DNA of 64,000 nucleotides from positions 2,170,001 through 2,234,000 of the forward strand of contig NZ_JBGFSP010000003.1 in NCBI RefSeq assembly GCF_041227145.1, written 5' to 3'. The position numbers and the translations under genes were made by a program. A model generated the notes under the pieces. It ran no database searches. It saw only the letters and a list, made by a program, of their open reading frames with translations, and had not been told where the DNA came from. Positions 17,331 through 27,448 of the stretch are shown one piece after another. The DNA is from Bacteroides sp. AN502(2024) (lineage in GTDB: Bacteria > Bacteroidota > Bacteroidia > Bacteroidales > Bacteroidaceae). Every line of letters starts with the position of its first letter. The stretch's first letter is position 1.

Positions 17331-18887
17331 ATGAAAAGACATACTCTATTACACACATTTATGCTTTTTATAGCAGCTCTAATACTCTGTGGATGGTTTT
17401 CGGCGCTTACACAACCTATTATGACAAAAGGAGTAAAGACTCCTACTCAAACAGTACGTTTTGAGCCGGATACTCTTTCGGTACTCAAAAATCCCCTAAC
17501 AGGTTGGGTGATGTATTTGGGACGTGCATGGGATGAAAACTTTTGGCAAACTCACCATTATGATGCTATGCCCGTAAATGGTGGGGATTCCACTGTTCGC
17601 GTGAGCGATTACGCCGGTACATGTTATATTCGCATCAATTGGAATATGCTTGAGAGTAAAGAGGGAGATTATGTATGGAACGATCCGGACTCACGTATCT
17701 ATAAATTGCTTGCTTCGGTGCGTGAACGTGGCATGCGACTGGCTTTCCGTATCAATGTAGACAGCCGCGACCAAGGACAGAACACACCTCTTTATGTAAA
17801 GGAAGCCGGTGCGAAAGGTTTTCAAGATCCTAATAATCCCCAAATATGGTCGCCTTATCCTGACGATGCTGTGTTTCAACAGAAATACGAAAAGTTCCTT
17901 CAAGCCTTTGCTGTTGCTTTTGACGATCCCGATAAAGTAGATTTTATTGATGCTTATGGGCTTGGTAAATGGGGAGAAGCACATGGCGTGAAGTATAATA
18001 ACTACTCAAATAAAGTAGAAGTATTCGAGTGGATTACCGATACCTATGCAAAAGCTTTCAAACGTGTGCCATTGGTGATAAACTACCATCGTTTGGTGGG
18101 AGATACCATCAGCTGGGCAGAACCACACCCTGATAGTAAAAGATTGCTCGAAAGAGCCATTGCCAAAGGATACACCATTCGTCACGACGCTTTTGGCATG
18201 ACTGGTTACTACGAACAGTGGGAAAAAGATTTTGCTCGTGCTTACCGCTTTCGCTTGCCCATCATTATGGAGGGAGGATGGATTACCGGAGCGCACCACC
18301 GTTACTGGATTGATCCTAGTGGCAAGTATCGCCAGGGGCATTCGGAAGATGTGCGGTGGGGCGAGTACGAAGAAAGCCGTAATGCCCATGTCAATATGAT
18401 GGATCTTCGCATTGGTGATGAAGTAGCCTCGTGGTTTAATACCTCTTTCGATTTGGTGAAGCGTTTCGAACGTGAGGGAGGATACCGGCTCTATCCCACT
18501 GAGGTAAGTTTTGTTAATAAAGCCCGTTCAGGCGAGCGTGTGAGCGTGCAACACAATTGGCGCAATCTGGGTTGGGGATACTGTCCTACCAATATTCCTC
18601 AATGGAAAGGAAAATATAAAGTCTGCATCGCTTTGATGGATGACAATCATAACATTGTGAAAAAACAGCTTGCAGATGAGGCTGATCTCTCAACTTGGTT
18701 ACAAGGGCGTGATGGTCATTATACCACAACTGTCAATTTGGATGGACTTCAAAAGGGAAACTACACTTGGCTTATTGGTTTGGTTGATACAACCAAAGCA
18801 TGCCAGCCGGGCTTGAAAATGGCGGTCGACAAGAATCTTCTATTTGAGGGATGGTGCAAAGTCGGTAAACTTAAAATCAACAACTAA
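17331..18887 (+). CDS. secreted DUF4832 protein, putative glycoside hydrolase
   Basis: This 518-residue protein (from the ATG at 17331; an in-frame TTG at 17322 adds three residues) has a signal anchor or signal peptide (LHTFMLFIAALILCGWFSAL). Residues about 45-370 look like a TIM barrel: NPLTGWVMYLG, YIRINWNMLESKEGDYVW, LAFRINVDSRD, YGLGKWGE with E216, VINYHR, RHDAFGM, and IIMEGGW with E314. The paired glutamates, about 100 residues apart at strand ends, match clan GH-A retaining glycosidases. A beta-sandwich C-terminus (about 380-515) matches DUF4832 with NWRNLGWGYCPTN. A paralog lies at 25829. It sits, unusually, between the anti-sigma gene and susC. Activity is inferred, not shown. Confidence 0.85.
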   Translation: MKRHTLLHTFMLFIAALILCGWFSALTQPIMTKGVKTPTQTVRFEPDTLSVLKNPLTGWVMYLGRAWDENFWQTHHYDAMPVNGGDSTVRVSDYAGTCYIRINWNMLESKEGDYVWNDPDSRIYKLLASVRERGMRLAFRINVDSRDQGQNTPLYVKEAGAKGFQDPNNPQIWSPYPDDAVFQQKYEKFLQAFAVAFDDPDKVDFIDAYGLGKWGEAHGVKYNNYSNKVEVFEWITDTYAKAFKRVPLVINYHRLVGDTISWAEPHPDSKRLLERAIAKGYTIRHDAFGMTGYYEQWEKDFARAYRFRLPIIMEGGWITGAHHRYWIDPSGKYRQGHSEDVRWGEYEESRNAHVNMMDLRIGDEVASWFNTSFDLVKRFEREGGYRLYPTEVSFVNKARSGERVSVQHNWRNLGWGYCPTNIPQWKGKYKVCIALMDDNHNIVKKQLADEADLSTWLQGRDGHYTTTVNLDGLQKGNYTWLIGLVDTTKACQPGLKMAVDKNLLFEGWCKVGKLKINN

Positions 18888-18943
18888 CTGGTAGATTACT
18901 CATAAATCGTTATGCAATAAATATTAATTATTAATCTTATATT

Positions 18944-21900
18944 ATGAATCGAAAAACAATCACAACTACGGTGGTAAGCTTAGCAAAAGCTTTCTGTTTG
19001 GCTGGACTACTGTCTGTGCCCGCTTATTCTAGCGCGTCGACTGTTTCGTTCGAAAAGGTAAATGGAATGTATATCCTTAAAGCCGAAGATTCGACAGTGA
19101 AACAAGTGTTCGACTACATTGAAAAACATAGCCAATATGTTTTTGTCTATGATCAACCTGTAAAAGATCGTCTCAACAACAAAGTGAACATCGAGTTGAA
19201 AGGAAAGTCGATCGATGCTATTTTGACGGAAGTATGTCGGCTAGCCGATTTGAAATATACCATTCAGAACCGTCAAGTAACCATCACTGCTAATCCTTCT
19301 AAAAAGGCTACTACTCAAGTGAAAAAGGCGAAGCGCATTTCTGGTCAGGTAGTCGATGCAACTGATCTTCCGATGATTGGTGCTACGGTTCGTGTGAAAG
19401 GTAGTGATGCAGCTACTATTACCGACCTTGACGGCAAGTTTCAGATAGATGTTCCTGAGGGTAGCGAACTGCTCATCAGCTATGTCGGTTATAATGACAA
19501 AACCGTGCGGATAGACAGCAAGAACATGTATGCTGTTGTTATGGAAGAAGCCTGTAAAGCACTTAATGAAGTTGTGGTTATCGGTTACGGTGCGGTGAAG
19601 AAGAAAGACCTTACCGGTGCCGTGGCAGCCGTGAAAGGAGAAGAACTGGTGAACAAGCGTACAGCCATGCTTTCCAATGCTTTGCAAGGTTCACTCTCGG
19701 GAGTGATGGTGACACGTGATAACTCGGCTCCCGGTTCAGGTGCCGCATCTATCCGTGTGCGTGGTATTACTACTATGGGTGAATCGAGTCCGTTGATAAT
19801 TGTCGACGGTGTACAAAGCTCGCTCGATTATGTGAACTCTAACGATGTCGAGAGTATCTCAGTACTGAAAGATGCTGCCGCTGCCAGTATTTACGGTTCG
19901 AAAGCTGCTGCCGGTGTTATCTTGGTTACTACCAAGCGCGGTAACGATAGCGGTAAAATCAACTTGAAGTACAATGCTGAATTTGGTTGGGAAATCCCTA
20001 CCAAACAACCCAGCATGGTAGGAGTCACCCGTTACTTGGAGATGAGTAACGAGTTGAAGTACAACGATAATCCTACCGGCGGTTTTTTTCAGGAATACAC
20101 GGCCGACCAAACAAAGAATTGGGTAAAGTATAATGCTACCGATCCCAACAACTACCCTATTACCGACTGGACTGACTTGATTTTGAAGTCAAGCGCTCCC
20201 CGTATGACTCACACTCTCTCCGTATCGGGCGGTAACAAAGCGGTAAAGTCGGTAGCTACTCTTTCGTATGACGAGGTGGACGGACTTTACGATGGTCGTG
20301 GATTCCAACGTTATATGTTTCGTTCGAACAACGACTTTAATATCAACGACAAACTTAGTGCCCAAATAGACGTGAATATCCGTCATGCTAAGAGTAGTAC
20401 TAAAAATTTTGATCCTTTCGATACCATGCGTAAGATGCCTGCTATCTATCCCGCTACTTGGGACGATGGTCGCCTGGCTTCAGGTAAGAGTGGCGCGAAC
20501 CCCTACGGGTTGCTTGTAGCCGGTGGTAACTCAGTGGCTCACAGTACCCAGGTGGCTGGTAAAGGTTCGCTGACTTTCAAGCCCATCAAGGGATTAAGCA
20601 TCTCAGGTATCGTATCTCCTTTTATCAATTATCAAAAGAAGAAAGCGTTTAAAAACTCATGCGGATATACTCTCGCTGATGACCCCAAAACTTTTGGCGG
20701 TTATTTCGACTCTGGCAGCACGTGGACTACCAATTCGCTTGAGGAAACCCGTAAGGATAATTATCATGTTACCAGCCAGCTTATTGCTAATTATATGGGA
20801 ACCTTTGGCAAGCATAATCTCACAGTGATGGCAGGTTTTGAGAACTACTACATGAAGGACGAAGAACTGACTGCTGCTCGTGATAAATACGAGCTTACCG
20901 GTTATCCTTACCTCAATATTGGTTCGGAAGATTTCCAGACCAATAGCGGTAAAGGCAATGAGTATACTTCTAATTCAGTTTTCGGCCGTGTTATCTATTC
21001 ATACGCCGATCGTTACCTGTTTCAGGCTAATGTACGCCACGATGGTAGTTCGCGTTTTGCCAAAGGCTATCGTTGGGGTACCTTTCCTTCATTCTCGGCA
21101 GGTTGGGTAATGAGCGAAGAAAAATTCATGAAGAACCTCAATTGGGACTGGCTTTCATTCTTGAAGTTGCGCGGTTCATGGGGTATGTTGGGTAACGAAC
21201 GTATTGGTGACAATTATTTCCCCTACATTGCTTTGATGAGTTTTGGTAATTCACTATTCTATATGGCCGACGGAAGCGTTGTTTCTGATAAGACAGCCCG
21301 CCCTGCCGTGTTGGCTGTAGAAGATATTACTTGGGAAACTACTACCAGTACCGACATCGGTTTGGATGCCAACTTCTTCAATAACCGTCTACAGTTCCAC
21401 TTTGATTATTATTGGAAGCAGACTAAGGATATGTTGCTGAATATCGAGATCCCTTACTTCATGGGATACAATAATCCCAGTACAAATGCGGGTAAGATGT
21501 CTACCCATGGTTATGATATTGAACTGGCGTGGAACGACCGGATAGGAGACTTCAAGTATGGAGTGAATGTGAATTTCTCTGACTTTCTCTCAAAAATTGA
21601 CTATATGAATGATGGCGAGCAAATCAGCAATGGTAAGATTAAGCGTGCCGGTGTTCTTTTCAATGAATATTATGGGTATGTGTGCGATGGCATCTATCAG
21701 ACTCAGGAAGAAGTGAACAATTCGGCCCGTACGAGTACTACCGTAACGATGGGTGACTTGAAATATCGTGATATCAGTGGTCCTGATGGTGTACCCGATG
21801 GTATCATCAGCCCCGAGTACGACCGTGTCCCCTTGGGTAACTCGCTTCCTCGCTTCCAGTATGGCGGTACATTCAATGCTTCCTACAAAGGGATTGACTT

Positions 21901-22333
21901 CAGCATTGCTTTCCAGGGTATCGGCAAACAGAATTCGTACCTTTCTACTGCCATGGTGCAACCTTTGCGTGATAACTTTGGTAACGTGCCGTCAATTCTC
22001 GAAGGTAACTATTGGAGTCCCTTCAATACCGCTGAAGAGAATCTGTCAGCCAAATATCCCCGCCTTTCGAACGTATCGAAGAGCAATAACTACGCCACAT
22101 CTAGCTTTTGGATGTTCAACGGTTCATATTTCCGTTTGAAAAACCTCACATTGGGTTATACCCTGCCTGAGACTTGGACGCAAAAGGCTGGCATAAATCG
22201 TGTCCGTTTCTATGTGAGCGGTAGTGACCTTTTCTGTTTGAGTAATTTCCCCGATGGTTGGGATCCTGAAATGAACTACAAAGCTTATCCGATTACCACT
22301 TCTTTAGTAATGGGTCTGCAAGTTAACTTTTAA
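18944..22333 (+). CDS. SusC/RagA-type TonB-dependent transporter with N-terminal STN domain
   Basis: This 1129-residue outer-membrane protein imports oligosaccharides with SusD, using TonB energy. The signal peptide is about 1-33. An STN signalling domain follows (about 45-105, STVKQVFDYIEKHSQYVFVY), which contacts FecR and marks an ECF-regulated system. Next come a carboxypeptidase-D-like domain (about 130-205), the TonB box/plug (VVVIGYGAVKKKDLTGAV, IRVRGITTMGESSPLIIVDG) and a 22-strand beta-barrel ending in SLVMGLQVNF with terminal Phe. SusD follows after 17 bp. Confidence 0.97.
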   Translation: MNRKTITTTVVSLAKAFCLAGLLSVPAYSSASTVSFEKVNGMYILKAEDSTVKQVFDYIEKHSQYVFVYDQPVKDRLNNKVNIELKGKSIDAILTEVCRLADLKYTIQNRQVTITANPSKKATTQVKKAKRISGQVVDATDLPMIGATVRVKGSDAATITDLDGKFQIDVPEGSELLISYVGYNDKTVRIDSKNMYAVVMEEACKALNEVVVIGYGAVKKKDLTGAVAAVKGEELVNKRTAMLSNALQGSLSGVMVTRDNSAPGSGAASIRVRGITTMGESSPLIIVDGVQSSLDYVNSNDVESISVLKDAAAASIYGSKAAAGVILVTTKRGNDSGKINLKYNAEFGWEIPTKQPSMVGVTRYLEMSNELKYNDNPTGGFFQEYTADQTKNWVKYNATDPNNYPITDWTDLILKSSAPRMTHTLSVSGGNKAVKSVATLSYDEVDGLYDGRGFQRYMFRSNNDFNINDKLSAQIDVNIRHAKSSTKNFDPFDTMRKMPAIYPATWDDGRLASGKSGANPYGLLVAGGNSVAHSTQVAGKGSLTFKPIKGLSISGIVSPFINYQKKKAFKNSCGYTLADDPKTFGGYFDSGSTWTTNSLEETRKDNYHVTSQLIANYMGTFGKHNLTVMAGFENYYMKDEELTAARDKYELTGYPYLNIGSEDFQTNSGKGNEYTSNSVFGRVIYSYADRYLFQANVRHDGSSRFAKGYRWGTFPSFSAGWVMSEEKFMKNLNWDWLSFLKLRGSWGMLGNERIGDNYFPYIALMSFGNSLFYMADGSVVSDKTARPAVLAVEDITWETTTSTDIGLDANFFNNRLQFHFDYYWKQTKDMLLNIEIPYFMGYNNPSTNAGKMSTHGYDIELAWNDRIGDFKYGVNVNFSDFLSKIDYMNDGEQISNGKIKRAGVLFNEYYGYVCDGIYQTQEEVNNSARTSTTVTMGDLKYRDISGPDGVPDGIISPEYDRVPLGNSLPRFQYGGTFNASYKGIDFSIAFQGIGKQNSYLSTAMVQPLRDNFGNVPSILEGNYWSPFNTAEENLSAKYPRLSNVSKSNNYATSSFWMFNGSYFRLKNLTLGYTLPETWTQKAGINRVRFYVSGSDLFCLSNFPDGWDPEMNYKAYPITTSLVMGLQVNF

Positions 22334-22350
22334 ATAAATAGGAGTAGAAT

Positions 22351-24075
22351 ATGAAAACAAAGATATTATTATTAGCCGGAATGTGCCTGGGGCTTGTTGC
22401 TTGTGAGAGTATGGACCTGGTACCCAAATCACAAGGTAATACCGAATCATGGTACACAACCGAAACAGAATTGCGCCTGGCTTCCAATGACTTTTACATT
22501 TTGGGTTATTGGCAAGAACCTCTTAGTTCGTCCGAACAATGGTCGGATAACACTACCTATCGTCAGACGAACCGTAATCCGGGAAGTGGCGGAACCATAC
22601 TTGATGGAACCATGAACGGTCAGCAGTACGAAGTATATGCTTTGTGGCAACAATCATTCAAACTCATTGCCCGCGCCAACACAATGCTTGAGAATATTCA
22701 CAAGGCACAGGGCTCTGTGACTCAGGAAGTGTACGACCGCTATGCCGGTGAGGCCTACTTCTGCCGTGCCTGTAAATATGCCGAATTGATTTTCTTTTAT
22801 GGTGATGTACCCTATCAAGAGGAGACTATTACCATTTCCGAAGCTTTGCAGCGTGGTCGTAAGCCTAAAGCAGAAGTGATTCCTTTGGTATACGCTGATT
22901 TCGATAAAGCGATAGCCGGTTTGCCCGAAAGCTATGGACAGGGTGAGAATATCCATGCCACCAAAGGCGCGGCATTGGCTATGAAAGCACGTTTTGCCCT
23001 CTATATGGGCGACTATGAAATAGCTGCTCAAGCTGCCAAAGCTTGTATGGATCTCAAACTTTATTCTTTGGAGCCCGACTATGCCAAGCTTTTCAAGCAG
23101 AGCACCAAACTGAATGATGAGAAAGTGTTTGTGATACCTCGCTCTATTGAAAACAGTGTGATACTCGACTCTTGGATTGTGAAGAACGGTCTTCCCCGTA
23201 ATGCCGGAGGATATGGTTCATATAATCCTTCATGGGACCTCTTCGCTTCATACCTCTGTACTGACGGACTGCCTATCGATGAATCCCAGTTGTTCGACCC
23301 TCGCAACCCCTTCAAGAACCGCGACCCGCGTTGTGCGATGACTATTGTTGAGTTCAACACCGAGCACTGTGGCTTCGAGTACGACCCCAGTCCGGCAGCT
23401 AAAACTGTGATGAACTACACCACAGGTAAAATGCAAAGCAACCAGGACACCCGTATCGTAAATCAATATAGCTCATATACGGGATTGTTATGGAAGAAAG
23501 GTATTGATGCTTCCTGGACAGTAGACCAGAAGGTAGAGCAGGACTACATTATCATGCGTTACGCAGACGTACTGTTGATTTATGCCGAAGCCATGATAGA
23601 ACTGAACCGGATTGACGACAGCGTGTTGAAAGCTATCAATATGGTACGTGCCCGCGCTTATGGCGTAAATGTAACGGCAACGGACAGCTATCCTGCCGTG
23701 ACCACTACCGACCAGACAGAGTTGCGCCGTGCCCTGCGTATAGAACGCCGTATGGAGTTTGCCATGGAGAACCAACGTCTGCAAGACTTGATGCGTTGGA
23801 AATTGGCAGGAAAAGCATTGAACGGTTATAACTATATCATGCTAATCAATCCTACGGAACTGCTGAATAATGTAGTGAATAAGAATCTCTGGTTCTGGGG
23901 AATGACCCCTCAAATCGACGAAGATGGTTTGGCTGATTTTTCGGCTCTCTTCAATGCCGGTTATTGTTCGCAGGGTGCTAAACGCATCTTCCCCGAACGC
24001 GAATACTTGTGGCCACTGCCTACACATGACGTGGAATTGTGTCCCAACTTATTGCCCAACAATCCGGGTTATTAA
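22351..24075 (+). CDS. SusD/RagB-type glycan-binding lipoprotein
   Basis: This 574-residue lipoprotein (signal MKTKILLLAGMCLGLVAC, Cys18) is on the cell surface and lids the SusC barrel. It has the family's N-terminal motif (ESWYTTETELRLASNDFY), TPR-like helices with AEAYFCRACKYAELIFFYGDVPY (the typical E-A-x-F-x-R-A-x-x-Y-x-x-L-x-x-x-Y-G-D-V-P), and the C-terminal DYIIMRYADVLLIYAEAMIELN and ALRIERRMEFAMENQRLQDL motifs. It lies 17 bp after susC, in the standard order. Confidence 0.97.
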   Translation: MKTKILLLAGMCLGLVACESMDLVPKSQGNTESWYTTETELRLASNDFYILGYWQEPLSSSEQWSDNTTYRQTNRNPGSGGTILDGTMNGQQYEVYALWQQSFKLIARANTMLENIHKAQGSVTQEVYDRYAGEAYFCRACKYAELIFFYGDVPYQEETITISEALQRGRKPKAEVIPLVYADFDKAIAGLPESYGQGENIHATKGAALAMKARFALYMGDYEIAAQAAKACMDLKLYSLEPDYAKLFKQSTKLNDEKVFVIPRSIENSVILDSWIVKNGLPRNAGGYGSYNPSWDLFASYLCTDGLPIDESQLFDPRNPFKNRDPRCAMTIVEFNTEHCGFEYDPSPAAKTVMNYTTGKMQSNQDTRIVNQYSSYTGLLWKKGIDASWTVDQKVEQDYIIMRYADVLLIYAEAMIELNRIDDSVLKAINMVRARAYGVNVTATDSYPAVTTTDQTELRRALRIERRMEFAMENQRLQDLMRWKLAGKALNGYNYIMLINPTELLNNVVNKNLWFWGMTPQIDEDGLADFSALFNAGYCSQGAKRIFPEREYLWPLPTHDVELCPNLLPNNPGY

Positions 24076-24095
24076 TCCTATAAACTATTACGAAC

Positions 24096-25739
24096 ATGAA
24101 AACAATGCATTTATATAGAAGCCTTGGGGTGGTGGCTGTGGGAATGATGAGCATGCTTGCTACCTCGTGCGAAGAAGATATAGATAATACCGCTTCACGC
24201 AACCGGTCGGAGATCGAGCTGGCTCCTTCGGGTGAATATATCAAGCTCGATGAGAGCAAACCCAACGAAACTGCTGTCACTCTGAAGTGGAGTGCCGCTC
24301 ACGATTTTGGTGAAGATTATATCACGACTTACAAATACGAGATGCAGCTCATCGGTAGTGAGGCTACGAATATCAAGGAGTTTGATGACGATGGAGAATT
24401 CTTTCGCTCGTATACCAACGAGGAGATGCAGAAAATACTGGTCGACCATTTCGGACTCACTACCAGTACCATTGGCGAAGTACTGTTTACTGTAACAGCC
24501 AACTTTGAAGGTCCCCGTCTGATGGTGCCTGATATTGCTACGGCTACATTAAAGATAAAAACGTATGGTCCTAAACAGTACAAAGCCGATAATCTCTATG
24601 TCGGAGGTTCCGCAGTGGGTGAAGACAATATAAAATTGACGTTGAAAGACGAGGTAAACAAGATTTATAGTTATGAAGGTGCTTTGGTAGCCGGTAAGAT
24701 AAACTTCCCTGTTGATTATGCCGATGAGTTGAATGCCATTGGGCCGGAAACTGCCGATGCTCCTATAACCACTGGTGAAATGACAGGTGTTATATCCGAT
24801 TGTGCCGAAGCTCATTCGTGGGTGATTCCGTCAGCGGCTACTTATCGCATCACTGTGAATATGAGCAAGCAGACTGTGAAGATAGTAGAAGCCGGTGCGG
24901 TAGTTGAGGCTGAGCAAATGTTCTTGGCGGGTACTGCTGTAGGTGAAGAGCAAATTGAGATAGCTCAAACTCTCGAAAATGATCGACTTTATGCTTGGCG
25001 CGGTGAATTGAAAGCCGGTAGACTTTATATACCGCTCACTTTCGAAGGCGAACAATCGATGGCTATTGTGCCGGAAGTTGCAGATAATCATGATATCGAA
25101 GATGGTCAGTTGGCAACGTTCAGGCAAGCACTCATTAACAAAGTAGACAGGCAGTATTGGACTATCCCGTCTGATGGCACTTATCGTATTGTATTGAATA
25201 AGGAGGAAAAGACCATTACCATCTATTCGGCGGCTACTGATTTGAAACCGCTTAGAGTATCGTTCAATAATACCGAATTGGGGAAAAATCCTTGGGAACA
25301 AGATGTCAATGTGTTGCACATGTATGGTGGTTTCAACGGTTTTGCTTACGATGCAGGTACTGACGAAGAAACCGGAAAGTCTCTTAAATACTGTCAAGTG
25401 AAGTATGACCTTATTCAGAGTCTTGCTAATCCGAAAGTGTTTGTTTATAAGGGTGATGTTTTGCCTCGCACAAAATATACTGATAATTATGGTAAGGCTA
25501 ATGCCGGTTGGGTGAATTTCAGTACGCTGCGATATGCTAATAACGGATGGTTCGTTGGTTCTACAGCTGCTGCTGAACGGAATAAATATAACGGTTATAA
25601 AGAAGTCGAGACTGGTAAGATAGAGGGGGCTGTAGTTGGTCAGAGTCATAACCGCTACGCTTACTTCCTCATCCCTGAAGGCTGTAACTATGTGGTAGTG
25701 AATATAGAGAATAACACTGTACTCTTTGATATTAAATAA
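24096..25739 (+). CDS. SusE/SusF-like surface glycan-binding lipoprotein
   Basis: This 547-residue lipoprotein (LATSC, Cys25) begins with a SusE-type Ig domain (ESKPNETAVTLKWSAAHDFG). Two tandem homologous domains follow: about residues 167-273 (LYVGGSAVGEDNIKLTL to YRITVNMSKQTVKIVE) and 275-385 (MFLAGTAVGEEQIEIAQ to YRIVLNKEEKTITIYS), similar in layout to starch-binding SusE/F domains. A distinct C-terminal domain (about 390-547) is rich in aromatic residues. The probable role is binding the target polysaccharide at the surface next to SusC/D. It lies 20 bp after susD. Confidence 0.87.
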   Translation: MKTMHLYRSLGVVAVGMMSMLATSCEEDIDNTASRNRSEIELAPSGEYIKLDESKPNETAVTLKWSAAHDFGEDYITTYKYEMQLIGSEATNIKEFDDDGEFFRSYTNEEMQKILVDHFGLTTSTIGEVLFTVTANFEGPRLMVPDIATATLKIKTYGPKQYKADNLYVGGSAVGEDNIKLTLKDEVNKIYSYEGALVAGKINFPVDYADELNAIGPETADAPITTGEMTGVISDCAEAHSWVIPSAATYRITVNMSKQTVKIVEAGAVVEAEQMFLAGTAVGEEQIEIAQTLENDRLYAWRGELKAGRLYIPLTFEGEQSMAIVPEVADNHDIEDGQLATFRQALINKVDRQYWTIPSDGTYRIVLNKEEKTITIYSAATDLKPLRVSFNNTELGKNPWEQDVNVLHMYGGFNGFAYDAGTDEETGKSLKYCQVKYDLIQSLANPKVFVYKGDVLPRTKYTDNYGKANAGWVNFSTLRYANNGWFVGSTAAAERNKYNGYKEVETGKIEGAVVGQSHNRYAYFLIPEGCNYVVVNIENNTVLFDIK

Positions 25740-25828
25740 ATCCAAAATTGAATAGGATAAGGGGGGAAGTTTTAATCACTTCACTTCTTATTCTATCTTT
25801 AAACAATAACAATTAAGACATATATTCT

Positions 25829-27427
25829 ATGAACAAAATAATAAAAAATGGCATCAAAGCCTTGTCGATGTGTCTGCTGGCTACTACGGCTTTCATAGGT
25901 ACTGCTTGTTCAGATGATGACCTTACAACCGACTATAGTTGGAACATTGAAGGCAATACTACCGTCAGTATTAAGCCCGAACGCTACAAACTACTGCGTA
26001 ACCCCATGAGTGGGTGGGTTATCTACTCAGGTATCGGAAGTGGTATGATGATGGATTTTTGGAATCTCTACGACAATTTTGAGTCGTCCGATGGTATTGT
26101 GAAGGTATCCGACTATGGCAATACTCTCTATGTACGTGGTCTTTGGAGTCATTTCAATCCTGAGAGAGGTAAATATGTATGGGATGAAACTTTGCAGACT
26201 GAACCGGCGAAGCGCTTCCGCATGTTGGTGGAAGGAGCTAAAGAACGAAACTTGAAACTCGCCTTCACCTTTGTGTGTGACAGTCGTGACAAGCATGAAA
26301 ATGCCTGTCCCGAGTATGTGAGAGAAGCCGGTGCCGAAGGATTCACCACTACTACCGGTAGTGTGGACGTATGGACGCCTTATCCTGACGACCCCATCTT
26401 TCAGAAAGAGTATGAAGCGTTCCTCACCGCTTTTGCTGCCAAATACAATGACCCCGATGTCACTCAATTTGTAAGCGGCTTTGGATTGGGCAAATGGGGG
26501 GAAACTCACACACTGAAATACTCGACAGGTGATGAGAGCCCCAGACAAGCTGTATTCGAATGGATTACCGACGTAATGTCTCGCCTTTTCACCAAAGTGC
26601 CTATCATGATAAACTATCACCGATGCCTGCTTTCTACCAAAGAATCTGGTGATGTTGATACCGGTATATCTGCCGATTTGGTGAAACGTGCTGTAGCCAA
26701 AGGCTTCTGCCTGCGTCACGATGCTTTTGGTATGAAGCAATATTATAAGGATTGGGAGCGTGGTATCGCTGCAGCTTATCGTGGCATTGTACCTATCACT
26801 ATGGAAGGTGGTTGGGTGGAATCATCTCACGGTGGTTCTATTGCCGGTGACGGTTATAAGAATTTTGCCGAAGTGCGCCAGGGAGAATATGATGAAGCTA
26901 AGGGTGGTTATGTCAATATGATGGACCTTCGCTTTGATACCAACGTGAACACCGGTGAAACGCACTCTTGGTTTAACACCGCTTTCCATCTGGTAAAGGA
27001 ATTTATATCCGAAGGAGGTTACCGTCTCTACCCCGATCGTCTGTCTATTCCTACTACAGCCCGTAGCGGTAGCAACGTATCGCTTACTCACCGCTGGTCG
27101 AACTTAGGCTGGGGGTACTGTCCTACCAATCTGCCGCAGTACGGTGACAAATACAAACTGGCTATCGCTTTGCTTGATAAGAGCACGGAAGAGCCTGCCC
27201 GCATCTATATAGAAGAGAAAGCGGATATTGCTACCTGGATGAGCGGAAAACCCAAAACTTACACTACCAACATCAAACTCACCGATGTATCCGCAGGTAC
27301 TTACACTTGGGCGGTGGGATTGGTAGATACTACCAAAGAGAACGCTATCGGTATCTTACTCTCTGCCCGCGATGAGTACCAAACCGCCAAAGGTTGGGTG
27401 AAAGTGGGAGATATAACTATTCAATAA
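25829..27427 (+). CDS. DUF4832 lipoprotein, putative glycoside hydrolase, paralog of the 17331 gene
   Basis: This 532-residue lipoprotein (AFIGTAC, Cys27) shares the full layout of the 17331 product: NPMSGWVIYSG, LAFTFVCDSRDKHENACPEYV, FGLGKWGE with E225, MINYHR, LRHDAFGM, ITMEGGW with E326, then the DUF4832 beta domain (HRWSNLGWGYCPTN). The conserved Glu pair again suggests a GH-A-type retaining enzyme. Here the lipid anchor probably places it at the outer membrane, while the 17331 product lacks a lipobox, so the two may act in different compartments. It follows the SusE-like gene after an 89-bp gap. Confidence 0.85.
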   Translation: MNKIIKNGIKALSMCLLATTAFIGTACSDDDLTTDYSWNIEGNTTVSIKPERYKLLRNPMSGWVIYSGIGSGMMMDFWNLYDNFESSDGIVKVSDYGNTLYVRGLWSHFNPERGKYVWDETLQTEPAKRFRMLVEGAKERNLKLAFTFVCDSRDKHENACPEYVREAGAEGFTTTTGSVDVWTPYPDDPIFQKEYEAFLTAFAAKYNDPDVTQFVSGFGLGKWGETHTLKYSTGDESPRQAVFEWITDVMSRLFTKVPIMINYHRCLLSTKESGDVDTGISADLVKRAVAKGFCLRHDAFGMKQYYKDWERGIAAAYRGIVPITMEGGWVESSHGGSIAGDGYKNFAEVRQGEYDEAKGGYVNMMDLRFDTNVNTGETHSWFNTAFHLVKEFISEGGYRLYPDRLSIPTTARSGSNVSLTHRWSNLGWGYCPTNLPQYGDKYKLAIALLDKSTEEPARIYIEEKADIATWMSGKPKTYTTNIKLTDVSAGTYTWAVGLVDTTKENAIGILLSARDEYQTAKGWVKVGDITIQ

Positions 27428-27448
27428 TCATAAAAACGCTGTGCTGTG

